From: an uncultured Oscillospiraceae bacterium
GTDB lineage: Bacteria; Bacillota; Clostridia; Oscillospirales; Acutalibacteraceae
Direction of reading: 5' to 3'
NCBI GenBank assembly: GCA_902465155.1
Contig: CABQLY010000017.1
Coordinates: 1 to 50,225, forward strand
Length of the DNA: 50,225 nt
The number at the start of each line of letters is the position of its first letter. Position 1 is the first letter of the stretch. The position numbers and the translations under genes are program-made. The notes beneath the pieces are model-generated. The model did no database searches. It saw nothing but the letters and a program-made list of their open reading frames with translations, and was not told the DNA's origin. Below, piece after piece: positions 7,535 to 15,100 of this stretch.

Positions 7535-8431
7535 TTATTTTTGGCGGCGCAGTTTATGAAAGGCAATGTAAAGCCCAACCAGCAATAAGGTGCTGCCGCA
7601 CAGCACAAGGTACATTCCGCCAAACCCAACCCTGTTGCCAAAAAAGCTAAGGTTGCAATCAAACCCGTCACGCAGGGCGCTTAGCGTGCTGCCCGGCAGC
7701 CGCAGCGCCTCCAGCTCGTTAAACGCGCCGCGCAGGCAGTGGTTTCGCAGCAGGGCGGTACCGTAGGTTCCCGGAAAAAACGAAAGCACCCTTTGCAGCC
7801 CGCTGCCAAAGCTTGAAATTGGCATATACGCCCCGCAAATAAACCCGTAGCCGGCGCTTACAATGGTGCCAACGGCCGAGGCCTGCCCGTCGGTTGAAAG
7901 AAAAAAGTTAACGCAGGAGGAAAGCGCCGTGCCAAACAGGGTAAGCAGCAGCACATCTAACAGCACCAAAGCCGCGTCGCCGGCGCTTAAATACCAGCCA
8001 ACCGCCGCCAAGTAGGCAAAGCTTACCACCGTTGCCGTAACGGTAATAATTAAAGTAGAAATTAAAGTGGCAAGGTAGTAGCTAAGGCCCAGCGTGCCGG
8101 GCTTTAGGGGGGCAACGGTAAGGTCTTGCCGGGCGCCGCCAGTTTTATCCTTAATCATTAACAAATTACAGCAAAAGGCAACGGTTACGCAGCAAACCGC
8201 CAACAGCGAAGAAATTAGCTGCCCACCCACAAAGCCGTTAATAAGGGCGGTTGAAACGGTTAAACCGGGAATAGCCAAAGCATTGGTAAAGGAGCTGGTG
8301 TAAACATTTTTTAAAAAGGTTGCGTACAGCACCAGCAAAATAATTGGCGTAATTAATGAGGAAATAAACATCCCCTTATCCTTAAAATAAAGCTTGGTGT
8401 TGCGTTTTACTAAAGCACAAAGCCCCGTCAT
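7535..8431 (-). CDS. ABC-2 type transporter permease
   Basis: 298 residues with about six hydrophobic segments in the ABC-2 arrangement: a long first helix after LYFKDKGMFISSLITPIILLV, four central helices and a final one near the C-terminus before a basic tail (HKLRRQK). A permease/ATPase pair of this size is typical of DrrAB-like exporters of drugs or lipids. The start codon overlaps the ATPase stop (ATGA, 8428-8431), so it is translationally coupled. The substrate cannot be deduced. Confidence 0.9.
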   Translation of the reverse strand: MTGLCALVKRNTKLYFKDKGMFISSLITPIILLVLYATFLKNVYTSSFTNALAIPGLTVSTALINGFVGGQLISSLLAVCCVTVAFCCNLLMIKDKTGGARQDLTVAPLKPGTLGLSYYLATLISTLIITVTATVVSFAYLAAVGWYLSAGDAALVLLDVLLLTLFGTALSSCVNFFLSTDGQASAVGTIVSAGYGFICGAYMPISSFGSGLQRVLSFFPGTYGTALLRNHCLRGAFNELEALRLPGSTLSALRDGFDCNLSFFGNRVGFGGMYLVLCGSTLLLVGLYIAFHKLRRQK

Positions 8432-9351
8432 TTTTCTGCACCCCCTAATAAGGTTTTACCGGTAACCGCCAAAAAAACATCATCCATTTTTCCTTTGGTT
8501 ATTTCGTAATCGGCAAACAGGCTGGGATTTTTAAGCATTAGCTTTGTTGCCGCCGCCGTGTTCGGCACCGTAACCCGAAACGCGCCGTTTAGCTTTTCAA
8601 AGGGCAGCTCCAACGCCAAAACATCCTTTTCCTGCACGCCGTAAAGGGTAATGTAATCCCCGGTGTAGGCGTTTTTCAGCGCCAGCGGCGTGCCCTCGGC
8701 CGCAATTTTTCCGTGGTCTAATATTACAACATAATCGGCGTCGGCCGCCTCCTCCATATAATGGGTGGTTAAAAAAACCGTTAACCCGTTTTGGCGGCGC
8801 AGCGTTTCAATAACCTGCCAAAGCAGCTTGCGGGTCTGGGGGTCCAGCCCGGTGGTGGGTTCGTCTAAAATTAAAATTTTGGGCTCGTGCAGCAAGGCGC
8901 GCGCAATATCAATTCTGCGGCGCTGCCCGCCCGAAAGCTTTCCAACCGGCCGCCGCAGCAGGTCTTTAAAATCTAATAGCTCGGCCAGTGCCAAAAGCCG
9001 CTTTTTAAAATCGGCGCCGTGAATTCCGTATAGCGCAGCGCGGCTTTGCAAATTATCCTTAACCGAAAGCTCTTTATCTAACACCGAATTTTGAAAAACA
9101 ACCCCCAAATTGCGCTTTAATTTAAGGGTGTTCTGCGCCAGTTCCTCGCCGCAAATTTTAACGCTGCCGCCGTCGCGGTTTAATTGCCCGCACAAAATGT
9201 TAATGGTGGTAGATTTACCGGCACCGTTTACCCCTAAAAAGGCAAACAGCTCCCCTTTTTTAACGCAAAAGCTTAGGTTGTTTACAGCGCAAAGCGACCC
9301 GAAATGTTTTTGCAGACCGTTAATTTCAATCATTTTAATTTCATCTGCCAA
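8428..9351 (-). CDS. ABC transporter ATP-binding protein (DrrA-like)
   Basis: 307 residues. Walker A is GVNGAGKST (about 40-48), the signature is LSGGQRRR, Walker B is ILILDEPTTGLDP and the switch His lies in LTTHYMEEA. A C-terminal regulatory tail of about 80 residues follows, as in the DrrA/NodI class. The start is TTG, seven bases after AAGGGGG; no ATG fits better. It powers the permease encoded immediately downstream. The TetR gene 75 bases upstream on the same strand suggests an efflux operon induced by its substrate. Confidence 0.92.
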   Translation of the reverse strand: MADEIKMIEINGLQKHFGSLCAVNNLSFCVKKGELFAFLGVNGAGKSTTINILCGQLNRDGGSVKICGEELAQNTLKLKRNLGVVFQNSVLDKELSVKDNLQSRAALYGIHGADFKKRLLALAELLDFKDLLRRPVGKLSGGQRRRIDIARALLHEPKILILDEPTTGLDPQTRKLLWQVIETLRRQNGLTVFLTTHYMEEAADADYVVILDHGKIAAEGTPLALKNAYTGDYITLYGVQEKDVLALELPFEKLNGAFRVTVPNTAAATKLMLKNPSLFADYEITKGKMDDVFLAVTGKTLLGGAEK

Positions 9352-9425
9352 ATTGGTTACCCCCTTAAGTGTAATTCTTGCTTAAAACCGGCGCGCTAAA
9401 GGCGTTAGGCCGTAAGCGCAAAGGT

Positions 9426-10046
9426 TTATTCCTGCCCGGTTACGCTTTTAAAAGCCGCGTCCCGGTCAAATGCGTCTTCCGCAAAGCCGGGAATTTGCTT
9501 AATGGCTGTTAAGGTGCTAAGGCTGCAGCCGGTTAAAATTTTTGCAATTTCGCCGTCGCTGTACGGGCAATTCCCCGTAACCACCAAGGTTGCAAGGCTG
9601 TGCGCCGTTAGCCAAACATCCCTAAAATAACGGTTAGCCTGAATAGCGGTTAATTTGTAAACCCGCATTAAAACCGGTTGAATGGCGTTGCTCATGCGCT
9701 GCATGGTATTCATAGTGGTGTTTCCTGCCCTTTTGGTTAAAAACAGTATTCGGTAAAGCTCCGGCTCCTCGCGGGCAAAGCGAATATATTGCACGCCGTA
9801 GCCAAAAAAGGGAACCTTTTGCTGCAAGCCCGCCAAGGCATAACGGTTAAAAATTTGTTCGGCCGCCGCGTAAACCTCGGCCTTTAAAGCCTCCATGGTT
9901 CCAAAGCAGGTAAAAACCGGCTGTGTAGAGGTGCCAAGCGCTTCGGCCAACGCTTTGGCGGTTAGGGCCTCCTCCCCGCCCTTTTGCACCACCGCCACCG
10001 CAGCCGCAACCATTTCCTCCCGCGTAAATTTGTTTTTGGGGGCCAT
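9426..10046 (-). CDS. TetR-family transcriptional regulator
   Basis: 206 residues. The N-terminal helix-turn-helix domain is recognisable (FTREEMVAAAVAVVQKGG, LTAKALAEALGTSTQPVFTCFG) with a TetR_C-type ligand domain behind it. It is first in an operon with the two ABC genes, with a 74-base gap. The ribosome-binding site GAGGAG precedes ATG 10046. Its promoter carries a direct repeat that could be its operator, so autorepression with drug-type induction is the natural model; this is inferred from family and layout. Confidence 0.9.
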   Translation of the reverse strand: MAPKNKFTREEMVAAAVAVVQKGGEEALTAKALAEALGTSTQPVFTCFGTMEALKAEVYAAAEQIFNRYALAGLQQKVPFFGYGVQYIRFAREEPELYRILFLTKRAGNTTMNTMQRMSNAIQPVLMRVYKLTAIQANRYFRDVWLTAHSLATLVVTGNCPYSDGEIAKILTGCSLSTLTAIKQIPGFAEDAFDRDAAFKSVTGQE

Positions 10047-10069
10047 AAAATTCTCCTCTCCGGCATTTT

Positions 10070-10091
10070 AATATACACTATTCAATATACA
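10070..10091 (-). promoter_or_regulatory. Candidate TetR operator (direct repeat)
   Basis: Two copies of TGTATATT (minus strand), 14 bp centre to centre, lie just downstream of the tetR -10 and would cover the transcription start. TetR operators are usually palindromic; no strong palindrome is visible here, so the assignment is tentative. Confidence 0.4.
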
Positions 10092-10100
10092 TCATGCAGT

Positions 10101-10129
10101 ATTATAGCAATTTTTTTGCCGCTTGTCAA
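10101..10129 (-). promoter_or_regulatory. Consensus sigma-A promoter of the TetR-ABC operon
   Basis: On the minus strand TTGACA and TATAAT, both perfect hexamers, are spaced 17 bp apart. Such a strong promoter fits a repressor-controlled operon. Confidence 0.85.
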
Positions 10130-10287
10130 GTAACATTCCCTATCCCCGCCCTGCCTTTCGCCTGTTTAAATCATGTAACTCGCAAGGCTTTTTGCAATTT
10201 TAGGTAAAAATGCAGTTGCCAACTTAGGTTAAAACAATTCAATTTTGCGCAATGTTGGTTTTAATTTGGCAAAACCGGCACAATTGC

Positions 10288-10316
10288 TTGACAAAACCGC
10301 CGCCAACTTTTAAAAT
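10288..10316 (+). promoter_or_regulatory. Sigma-A promoter of the metallophosphoesterase
   Basis: TTGACA and TAAAAT are spaced 17 bp apart. The leader to the start codon is about 145 bases; I see no recognisable riboswitch in it. The rest of the divergent gap 10047-10469 holds only the tetR promoter. Confidence 0.75.
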
Positions 10317-10469
10317 AAAGTATATTGCCGCATGGGTACTGTTTTGTAAAAAACCACCCTTGGCGGCCGGCAAAATCTAATTACATTTTACACGGCATTT
10401 TATTAAGCTTAAAAAATAATATCCGCCGCGCGGCAAAGCGCCGGCAGCGGGTAAAAGGGAGTAATTACA

Positions 10470-11591
10470 TTGGTTTGGGCTATTCTTTTTGGCGGGCTAA
10501 TGCTGCTTGGCATTGCCGCGTTGTTTTTTCTAATTCACAGTGCGCAAAAGTTCCGCTTTGTAGCTGCTTTATCGCACAATAAAAAGGGGCTTCGCTTGCT
10601 TATTGGCGCCGCGCTAATTTTGCTGCCGGCAGCCGGAACCTGGCTGCTTTGGGGCTACATGAACACCATTGCCATTTTGCTGCACCTTGCAGTTTTTTGG
10701 GCAGCTGCCGCACTGGTTCAATTTGTGCTGCAAAAACGGCGCAAGCAACCCTTAAAGCGCTACTACGCCGGCGCTGTTGCCGTAGCGGTAACCGTTTTGT
10801 ACCTTGGGGCAGGTTATTTTGCGGCCAACCATGTTTGGCAAACAAACTACACCCTAACAACCGCCAAAAAGGTTGGCACCCTGCGCGTAGCGCTGCTTTC
10901 AGATTCCCATGTTGGAACCACCTTTAGCGGCAAAGGCTTAGCGGCGCACATTCGCCGCATTAACGCGCAAAAGCCGGATGTTGTTGTAGTTACCGGCGAT
11001 TTTGTAGACGAAAGCACCAGCAAGGAGGATATGCTTGACGCCTGCAGTGCGCTGGGGCAGTTAAACCCCGCTTACGGCGTTTACTTTGTGTTCGGCAACC
11101 ACGATAAAGGCAAGTACGCCAACGGAAAGCGCAGCTACACCGGCGACGACTTAATTGCACAGCTGCAAAAAAACAATGTAACCGTGCTGCAGGATGAAGC
11201 CGTATTAATTGATAACCGCTTTTATCTGGTTGGGCGGCAGGACGCCTCTGAGGAGCTGGATTTTGGCGGCAGCCGAGCCACAGCTGCCGAATTAACAAGC
11301 AATTTAAACCAAGAAAAATACACCATTGTTTTAGACCACCAGCCGCGGGATTACGCCGCCGAGGCCAACACCAACGCCGACCTGGTACTTTCCGGCCACA
11401 CACACGGCGGGCAAATGATTCCGCTAATGCAGTTTATGCGTTGGTTTCACCTTGGGGAGGATAACATTTACGGTTTAGAACGCCACAACAACACCGATTT
11501 TATTGTAACCTCCGGCATTTCTGACTGGGCCATGCAATTTAAAACCGGCTGTATTTCGGAATATGTTATGATTACCGTTATGCAGAAGTAA
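10470..11591 (+). CDS. Membrane-anchored metallophosphoesterase (YkuE/YaeI-like)
   Basis: 373 residues. Four hydrophobic helices fill residues 1-120, followed by a calcineurin-like phosphoesterase domain. The dinuclear metal ligands are in order: DSHVG (block I), GDFVDE (II), FGNHDKG (III) and GHTHGGQ (V). The start is TTG at 10470 with AAAAGGGAG about eight bases upstream. Relatives include YkuE and lipid-A/UDP-sugar phosphoesterases acting at the membrane; the substrate here is unknown. It has its own promoter and is divergent from the TetR operon, so it appears monocistronic. Confidence 0.9.
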   Translation: MVWAILFGGLMLLGIAALFFLIHSAQKFRFVAALSHNKKGLRLLIGAALILLPAAGTWLLWGYMNTIAILLHLAVFWAAAALVQFVLQKRRKQPLKRYYAGAVAVAVTVLYLGAGYFAANHVWQTNYTLTTAKKVGTLRVALLSDSHVGTTFSGKGLAAHIRRINAQKPDVVVVTGDFVDESTSKEDMLDACSALGQLNPAYGVYFVFGNHDKGKYANGKRSYTGDDLIAQLQKNNVTVLQDEAVLIDNRFYLVGRQDASEELDFGGSRATAAELTSNLNQEKYTIVLDHQPRDYAAEANTNADLVLSGHTHGGQMIPLMQFMRWFHLGEDNIYGLERHNNTDFIVTSGISDWAMQFKTGCISEYVMITVMQK

Positions 11592-11671
11592 TACGGCATT
11601 TTTCTAAGCCCTCCGGCAATTCTAAACTCCCCGGCAATTCCGAGCCCAATGGCAATTCTAAACGCTGCCGA

Positions 11672-11863
11672 AATACTGCTCAGCCGGAATACTACTCGGC
11701 TGGAATACTGCTCAGCCGGAATACTGCTCAACCGGAATATTACTCGGCTGGAATACTGCTCGGCCGAAATATTGCTCGGCTGGAATACTGCTCAGCTGGA
11801 ATACTGCTCGGCTGGAATACTGCTCGGCTGGAATACTACTCAGCCGGAATATTATTCGGCCAA
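11672..11863. repeat. Exact-period 16 bp tandem repeat (12 copies)
   Basis: Twelve consecutive copies of consensus AATACTGCTCGGCTGG occupy exactly 192 bases with no indels. Every difference between copies that I could see is a transition (C/T or A/G). A 73-codon frame runs through the array because three units make 48 bases, but it has no ribosome-binding site. The array ends about 25 bases before the integrase remnant. With it, the gene-free stretch 11592-11890 is explained. Confidence 0.9.
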
Positions 11864-11890
11864 AAACTGACGGTTCCTACGCGCTAATAA

Positions 11891-12142
11891 ATTTACCGCG
11901 GTAAATCGAACGCCAGCATTTTCAACGCAAACATAGCCTACGCTAAGGCAGCCGGGCTGCCGGTTATTCGCATACACGATTTTCGGCACAGCCACGCCTC
12001 CCTGCTGGCCAACAACGGCATTAACATTCAAGAAATTGCGCGCCGGTTGGGCCACAGCAAGGTTGAAATAACCTGGAACACCTACGCCCACCTTTACCCC
12101 GCCGATCAGGAAAAAGCGCTTGAAGTGTTGGAAAAGCTTTAA
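11891..12142 (+). pseudogene. C-terminal remnant of a tyrosine recombinase (phage/ICE integrase)
   Basis: An in-frame segment of 83 codons follows a stop at 11888 and ends at TAA 12140-12142. It encodes the C-terminal catalytic end of a Tn916/phage-type integrase: AAGLPVIRIHDFRHSHAS (HxxR box), EIARRLGHS (the second His) and WNTYAHLYP with the nucleophilic Tyr. The remaining 250-300 residues, including the first catalytic Arg and the DNA-binding domains, are missing. No start codon or ribosome-binding site is present. It is a deletion remnant of an integrated element, truncated close to the 16-bp array. Confidence 0.85.
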
Positions 12143-12164
12143 AAATTCGTGCCAAATTCGTGCC
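12143..12164. repeat. 11 bp direct repeat after the integrase stop, possible att core
   Basis: AAATTCGTGCC occurs twice in tandem directly after the integrase stop codon, and its last ten bases recur at 12701-12710. Integrase genes often end beside their attachment site, so this could be an att remnant. Confidence 0.4.
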
Positions 12165-12171
12165 GGCAACA

Positions 12172-12200
12172 AAAAAAGCGCCTAAAATAGGCACTTTTTA
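12172..12200. terminator. Terminator-like hairpin after the integrase remnant
   Basis: AAAAAGCGCCTA pairs with TAGGCACTTTTT (one G:A mismatch) around AAAA, with A- and T-runs on either side, so it could act in both directions between the remnant and the convergent gene. Confidence 0.6.
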
Positions 12201-12270
12201 AGTATTTGTGACTGCGCGACGAAATCGTACAAAATCAAAACCTCATCTTATTGATGTGAATCGCCACATT

Positions 12271-12681
12271 TTACCGCAGTTTATTTAATTTGTTTTTTGC
12301 TGTGTTTATAGAAGAAATAAGTAATTTTTTTACTTCAATACAAATTTCTAAAATATCCTTATTGTTATAATAGCCGCTTTCAATTAAAAGCTCTAACCAA
12401 TACTCACTTTCAGAACACTCTTTGAGTGCGATTTGAAGTTTGGCAATAAAATCGGCTGTTCCGTGACCGTAAAAAGCTTCACGAATGTTTGCACCAACAC
12501 TTGTTCCGCTGCGTAAAAGTTGGTTCGTTAATACGCTTTCTTTTTTAGTTTGCTTTACATAGTTACAAACCTTAATAATCTGCAATGCAAATTCTTTGGG
12601 TTTTATAATTAACGGACTATCAGACTTAAATATTACCGTCTTTTCTATTACAATTATAACGCTATAAAATAAAAAGAGCAA
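12271..12681 (-). CDS. Four-helix-bundle protein (23S rRNA intervening-sequence family)
   Basis: 136 residues. The segment from SPLIIKPKEFALQIIKVC through LLRSGTSVGANIREAF to CSESEYWLELLIESGYY is the signature of the S23/IVP-like four-helix-bundle family (TIGR02436), short proteins first seen inside 23S rRNA intervening sequences but common as free-standing genes. Function is unknown. The likely start is TTG 12681, eight bases after GCGAGG. It is AT-richer than the flanking housekeeping genes and lies between an integrase remnant and a tRNA, which suggests horizontal origin. Confidence 0.85.
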   Translation of the reverse strand: MLFLFYSVIIVIEKTVIFKSDSPLIIKPKEFALQIIKVCNYVKQTKKESVLTNQLLRSGTSVGANIREAFYGHGTADFIAKLQIALKECSESEYWLELLIESGYYNNKDILEICIEVKKLLISSINTAKNKLNKLR

Positions 12682-12737
12682 GGTGTAAACCTCGCATTAT
12701 AATTCGTGCCGTAGGCACACCTAACTTATTACCTATT

Positions 12738-12819
12738 ACTTTTTACTTATTACTTCCCAAAAATCCCGTATCAAACTTTATTTGAAGTAAGAATGAAAAG
12801 GTAAGAAGTAAAAAGTAAA
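12738..12819. repeat. Low-complexity inverted repeat upstream of the four-helix gene
   Basis: TTACTTTTTACTT (near 12738) and AAGTAAAAAGTAA (to 12819) are perfect inverted arms flanking AT-rich sequence. Together with tRNA-Ala, its terminator and a hairpin near 13046 they account for the gene-free stretch 12682-13088. Confidence 0.5.
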
Positions 12820-12848
12820 ATCCCGTCCACTTATATGAACGGGATTTT
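12811..12848 (-). terminator. Terminator of tRNA-Ala
   Basis: On the minus strand AAAATCCCGT pairs with ACGGGATTTT, starting at the base after the encoded CCA, and T-rich sequence follows. Confidence 0.75.
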
Positions 12849-12925
12849 TGGTGGACCCGAAGGGGATCGAACCCTCGACCTTACGGATGCGAACCGTACG
12901 CTCTCCCAAACTGAGCTACGAGCCC
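12849..12925 (-). tRNA. tRNA-Ala(CGC)
   Basis: The acceptor stem GGGCTCG/CGGGTCC contains the G3:U70 wobble pair that identifies alanine tRNAs. The anticodon stem TACGG/CCGTA encloses TTCGCAT (anticodon CGC), and CCA is encoded. Confidence 0.95.
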
Positions 12926-13044
12926 AAATATTAAAATTACAAAATCAAGCCAAAGGGCAGCGGCTAAAAAAGGCTTTTTACTGCCATTAGCGGCAAAGCA
13001 AGGCGGCCAAAGGGCAACCCTTGCTGCTCGCAAAACGCGTTCAA

Positions 13045-13072
13045 CGGCCCGGCGCCGTAAAGCACCGGGCCT
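13045..13072 (-). terminator. GC-rich hairpin after ftsZ
   Basis: GGCCCGG pairs with CCGGGCC around a 12-base loop, 17 bases beyond the ftsZ stop. No T-run follows, so termination is uncertain. Confidence 0.45.
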
Positions 13073-13088
13073 TACTTTGTGCGTTAAA

Positions 13089-14168
13089 TTAGTTGCGATT
13101 GTTAATCATATCAAACAGCTCGGTGTAAACCGGATCTTCGCTGTCTTTTTCGTCGGAGTTCGACATAATGTTGGCTAAAGCGCCGGCAGCACTGTCGTCC
13201 TCTTTTTTCTCCTCACCCAAGCCGGTGGCAATAACCGTAATTTTAACGGTATCTTCCATAGAGTCATCCAGCTGCGTACCCCAAATAATGTTGGCGTCCG
13301 GGTGGGCCTTTTCGGCAACAATGGAGGAGGCTAAGGTAACATCGCTTAAATCAATATCCGGGCAGGCGGTAATGTTAATAATAACGCCGCGCGCATTTTC
13401 CATAGAGGTTTCAATCAGCGGGCTGGTAACCGCAGCACGGGCTGCAGCCTCGGCCTTATCGCGCCCGGAGGCAATGCCAACGCCCATGTGGGCCTGGCCG
13501 GAATCGGACATAATGGCTTTAACATCGGCAAAGTCCAAATTAATAAGCGCGGTAACATTAACCAGCTCGGAAATGCTTTGAACGCCTTGACGCAAAACAT
13601 CATCGGCAATTTCAAACGCGTTGGCAAGGGTAATTTTTTGGTCGGAAACAAACTGTAAGCGCTCGTTCGGAATAACAATTAAGCTGTCAACACATTCGCT
13701 TAAAGCAGAAATGCCCTGGTCGGCTTGGGTCATTCTGCGCTTGCCCTCAAACGCGAAAGGCTTGGTAACAATGCCAACGGTTAAAATGCCAAGCTCTTTG
13801 GCAATTTGTGCAACAACCGGGGCAGCACCGGTACCGGTACCGCCGCCCATGCCGGCGGTGATGAATACCATGTCGGCGTCCTTCAAAGCGGTTGTAATTT
13901 CGTCTTTCGATTCCTCGGCGGCGGCTTTACCGCGCTCGGGGTTTGCACCGGCGCCCTGACCCTTGGTGGCCTTTTCGCCGATTTGGATTTTGGTAGTAGC
14001 GGTAGATTTAGCTAAAGCGGCACGGTCTGTGTTAATTGCAACAAACTCAACGCCCTTTACGCCGGCCGCAACCATGCGGTTAATAGCGTTGCCGCCGCCG
14101 CCGCCAACACCAATTACTTTTATGTTCACAACATCGTCTAACATTTCTTCTGAAACATCAAATGCCAC
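13089..14168 (-). CDS. ftsZ: Cell division protein FtsZ
   Basis: 359 residues, the tubulin-like GTPase that forms the division ring. The nucleotide-binding GGGTGTG signature is at about 108-114 (GMGGGTGTGAAP), the N-terminal loop GVGGGGGNAINRM near 20, and the catalytic T7 loop is NLDFADVKAIM. Start: an ATG at 14177 touches the Shine-Dalgarno GGAAGG, whereas the in-frame GTG at 14168 is nine bases away, so the GTG is preferred. The C-terminus (DPVYTELFDMINNRN) lacks the usual DIPxFLRxR peptide that binds FtsA, SepF and other partners. It is last in the dcw cluster, 121 bases after ftsQ, and ftsA is not beside it. Confidence 0.97.
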   Translation of the reverse strand: MAFDVSEEMLDDVVNIKVIGVGGGGGNAINRMVAAGVKGVEFVAINTDRAALAKSTATTKIQIGEKATKGQGAGANPERGKAAAEESKDEITTALKDADMVFITAGMGGGTGTGAAPVVAQIAKELGILTVGIVTKPFAFEGKRRMTQADQGISALSECVDSLIVIPNERLQFVSDQKITLANAFEIADDVLRQGVQSISELVNVTALINLDFADVKAIMSDSGQAHMGVGIASGRDKAEAAARAAVTSPLIETSMENARGVIINITACPDIDLSDVTLASSIVAEKAHPDANIIWGTQLDDSMEDTVKITVIATGLGEEKKEDDSAAGALANIMSNSDEKDSEDPVYTELFDMINNRN

Positions 14169-14289
14169 TTTTATCATCCTTCCGATTTATATGAAAAAAT
14201 TAAGTTCAGTAATACACATTTATAATTTTAACACAAGCCGCCATAAATTTCAACACATTTTTTTAAGTTTTTCATTTTTTCTTTTAAAA

Positions 14290-15072
14290 TTAACCGCGGG
14301 TGTAAATTCCCTTTGGATTTTGCTCCGACCACAGGGTCAGATCCACCTTGCCGGCGGCGTCCTTTTCCATGCTTTGCAGCATACTTTTTAGGTGCAGCAG
14401 CTTGCCCTCGCAGTTTGAGGAGGAGCCTAAATAAACCGTTAACCGGTTTTCTAAAGTAAATTTAAGGTCTAAGCTGTCGGTAACATCCAGCGCGGTGCAG
14501 GCAAGGCCGTTTTTGGTAAGCATTTCTATTAATGTTTGTGCCAAATTAGCCAATTCGGGCTTTTCAAACTGCAGCTGCACCCCCGGGTTTCCGGCTTTGG
14601 CCGTTGTGCCCGAAACGGTTACAGTGTTTTCGGCCGCGTGGTCTTGCATCACTAAAATCTTTCCGTTTTTATCGGTAATATAATAATTATTTTCTACCTT
14701 GTAAGAAAGCGCAGGCACCGCCTCGGTAACATTTAACACAATGGTGCCCGGTAATTTTCGCCCTACGCTAACGGTAGAAACCCAGGGCAGCTTTTGGGTA
14801 ATATTTTTTTCGGCATTACCGCCTGAAAGAAACAAATTTTTGCCGGTTTGAATACCGGAGGCCGCAATAACCTCCTGCGTAGAGTACCGCACCTTGCCGG
14901 AAACCAATATTTTTTGCACCGGGAACAGCACGGTTAAGCAAAGCGCCACCCCCGCCGCCAACAACAAAAACAGTAAAAACACCGTTAAGCGAATTTTAGC
15001 GGCCCGCGCCTTTTTGCGGCGTTTGGCGGCCCGCGCTTTTTTAAGATCAACGGTTTTGGGCGGTTGCGACAT
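14290..15072 (-). CDS. ftsQ: Cell division protein FtsQ/DivIB
   Basis: 260 residues. A Lys/Arg/Ala-rich cytoplasmic N-terminus (KARAAKRRKKARAAKIR) precedes one membrane helix (LTVFLLFLLLAAGVALCLTVLF). The extracellular part starts with a POTRA domain (VQKILVSGKVRYSTQEVIAASG) and a FtsQ/DivIB beta domain ending in LTLWSEQNPKGIYTRG. ATG 15072 lies eight bases after AGGAG; a second ATG two codons upstream is too close to it, and the frame extending into murA is spurious. FtsQ links FtsL and other divisome members at the septum. It is 28 bases after murA. Confidence 0.9.
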   Translation of the reverse strand: MSQPPKTVDLKKARAAKRRKKARAAKIRLTVFLLFLLLAAGVALCLTVLFPVQKILVSGKVRYSTQEVIAASGIQTGKNLFLSGGNAEKNITQKLPWVSTVSVGRKLPGTIVLNVTEAVPALSYKVENNYYITDKNGKILVMQDHAAENTVTVSGTTAKAGNPGVQLQFEKPELANLAQTLIEMLTKNGLACTALDVTDSLDLKFTLENRLTVYLGSSSNCEGKLLHLKSMLQSMEKDAAGKVDLTLWSEQNPKGIYTRG

Positions 15073-15100
15073 TTTCATCTCTCCTAATACTTCCCTTATT

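Noticed and set aside
11649..11870. 73-codon frame through the 16-bp array with a 16-residue peptide repeat
   Set aside because: Three 16-bp units give 48 bases, so any open frame is repetitive. There is no Shine-Dalgarno, and the frame covers only the array.
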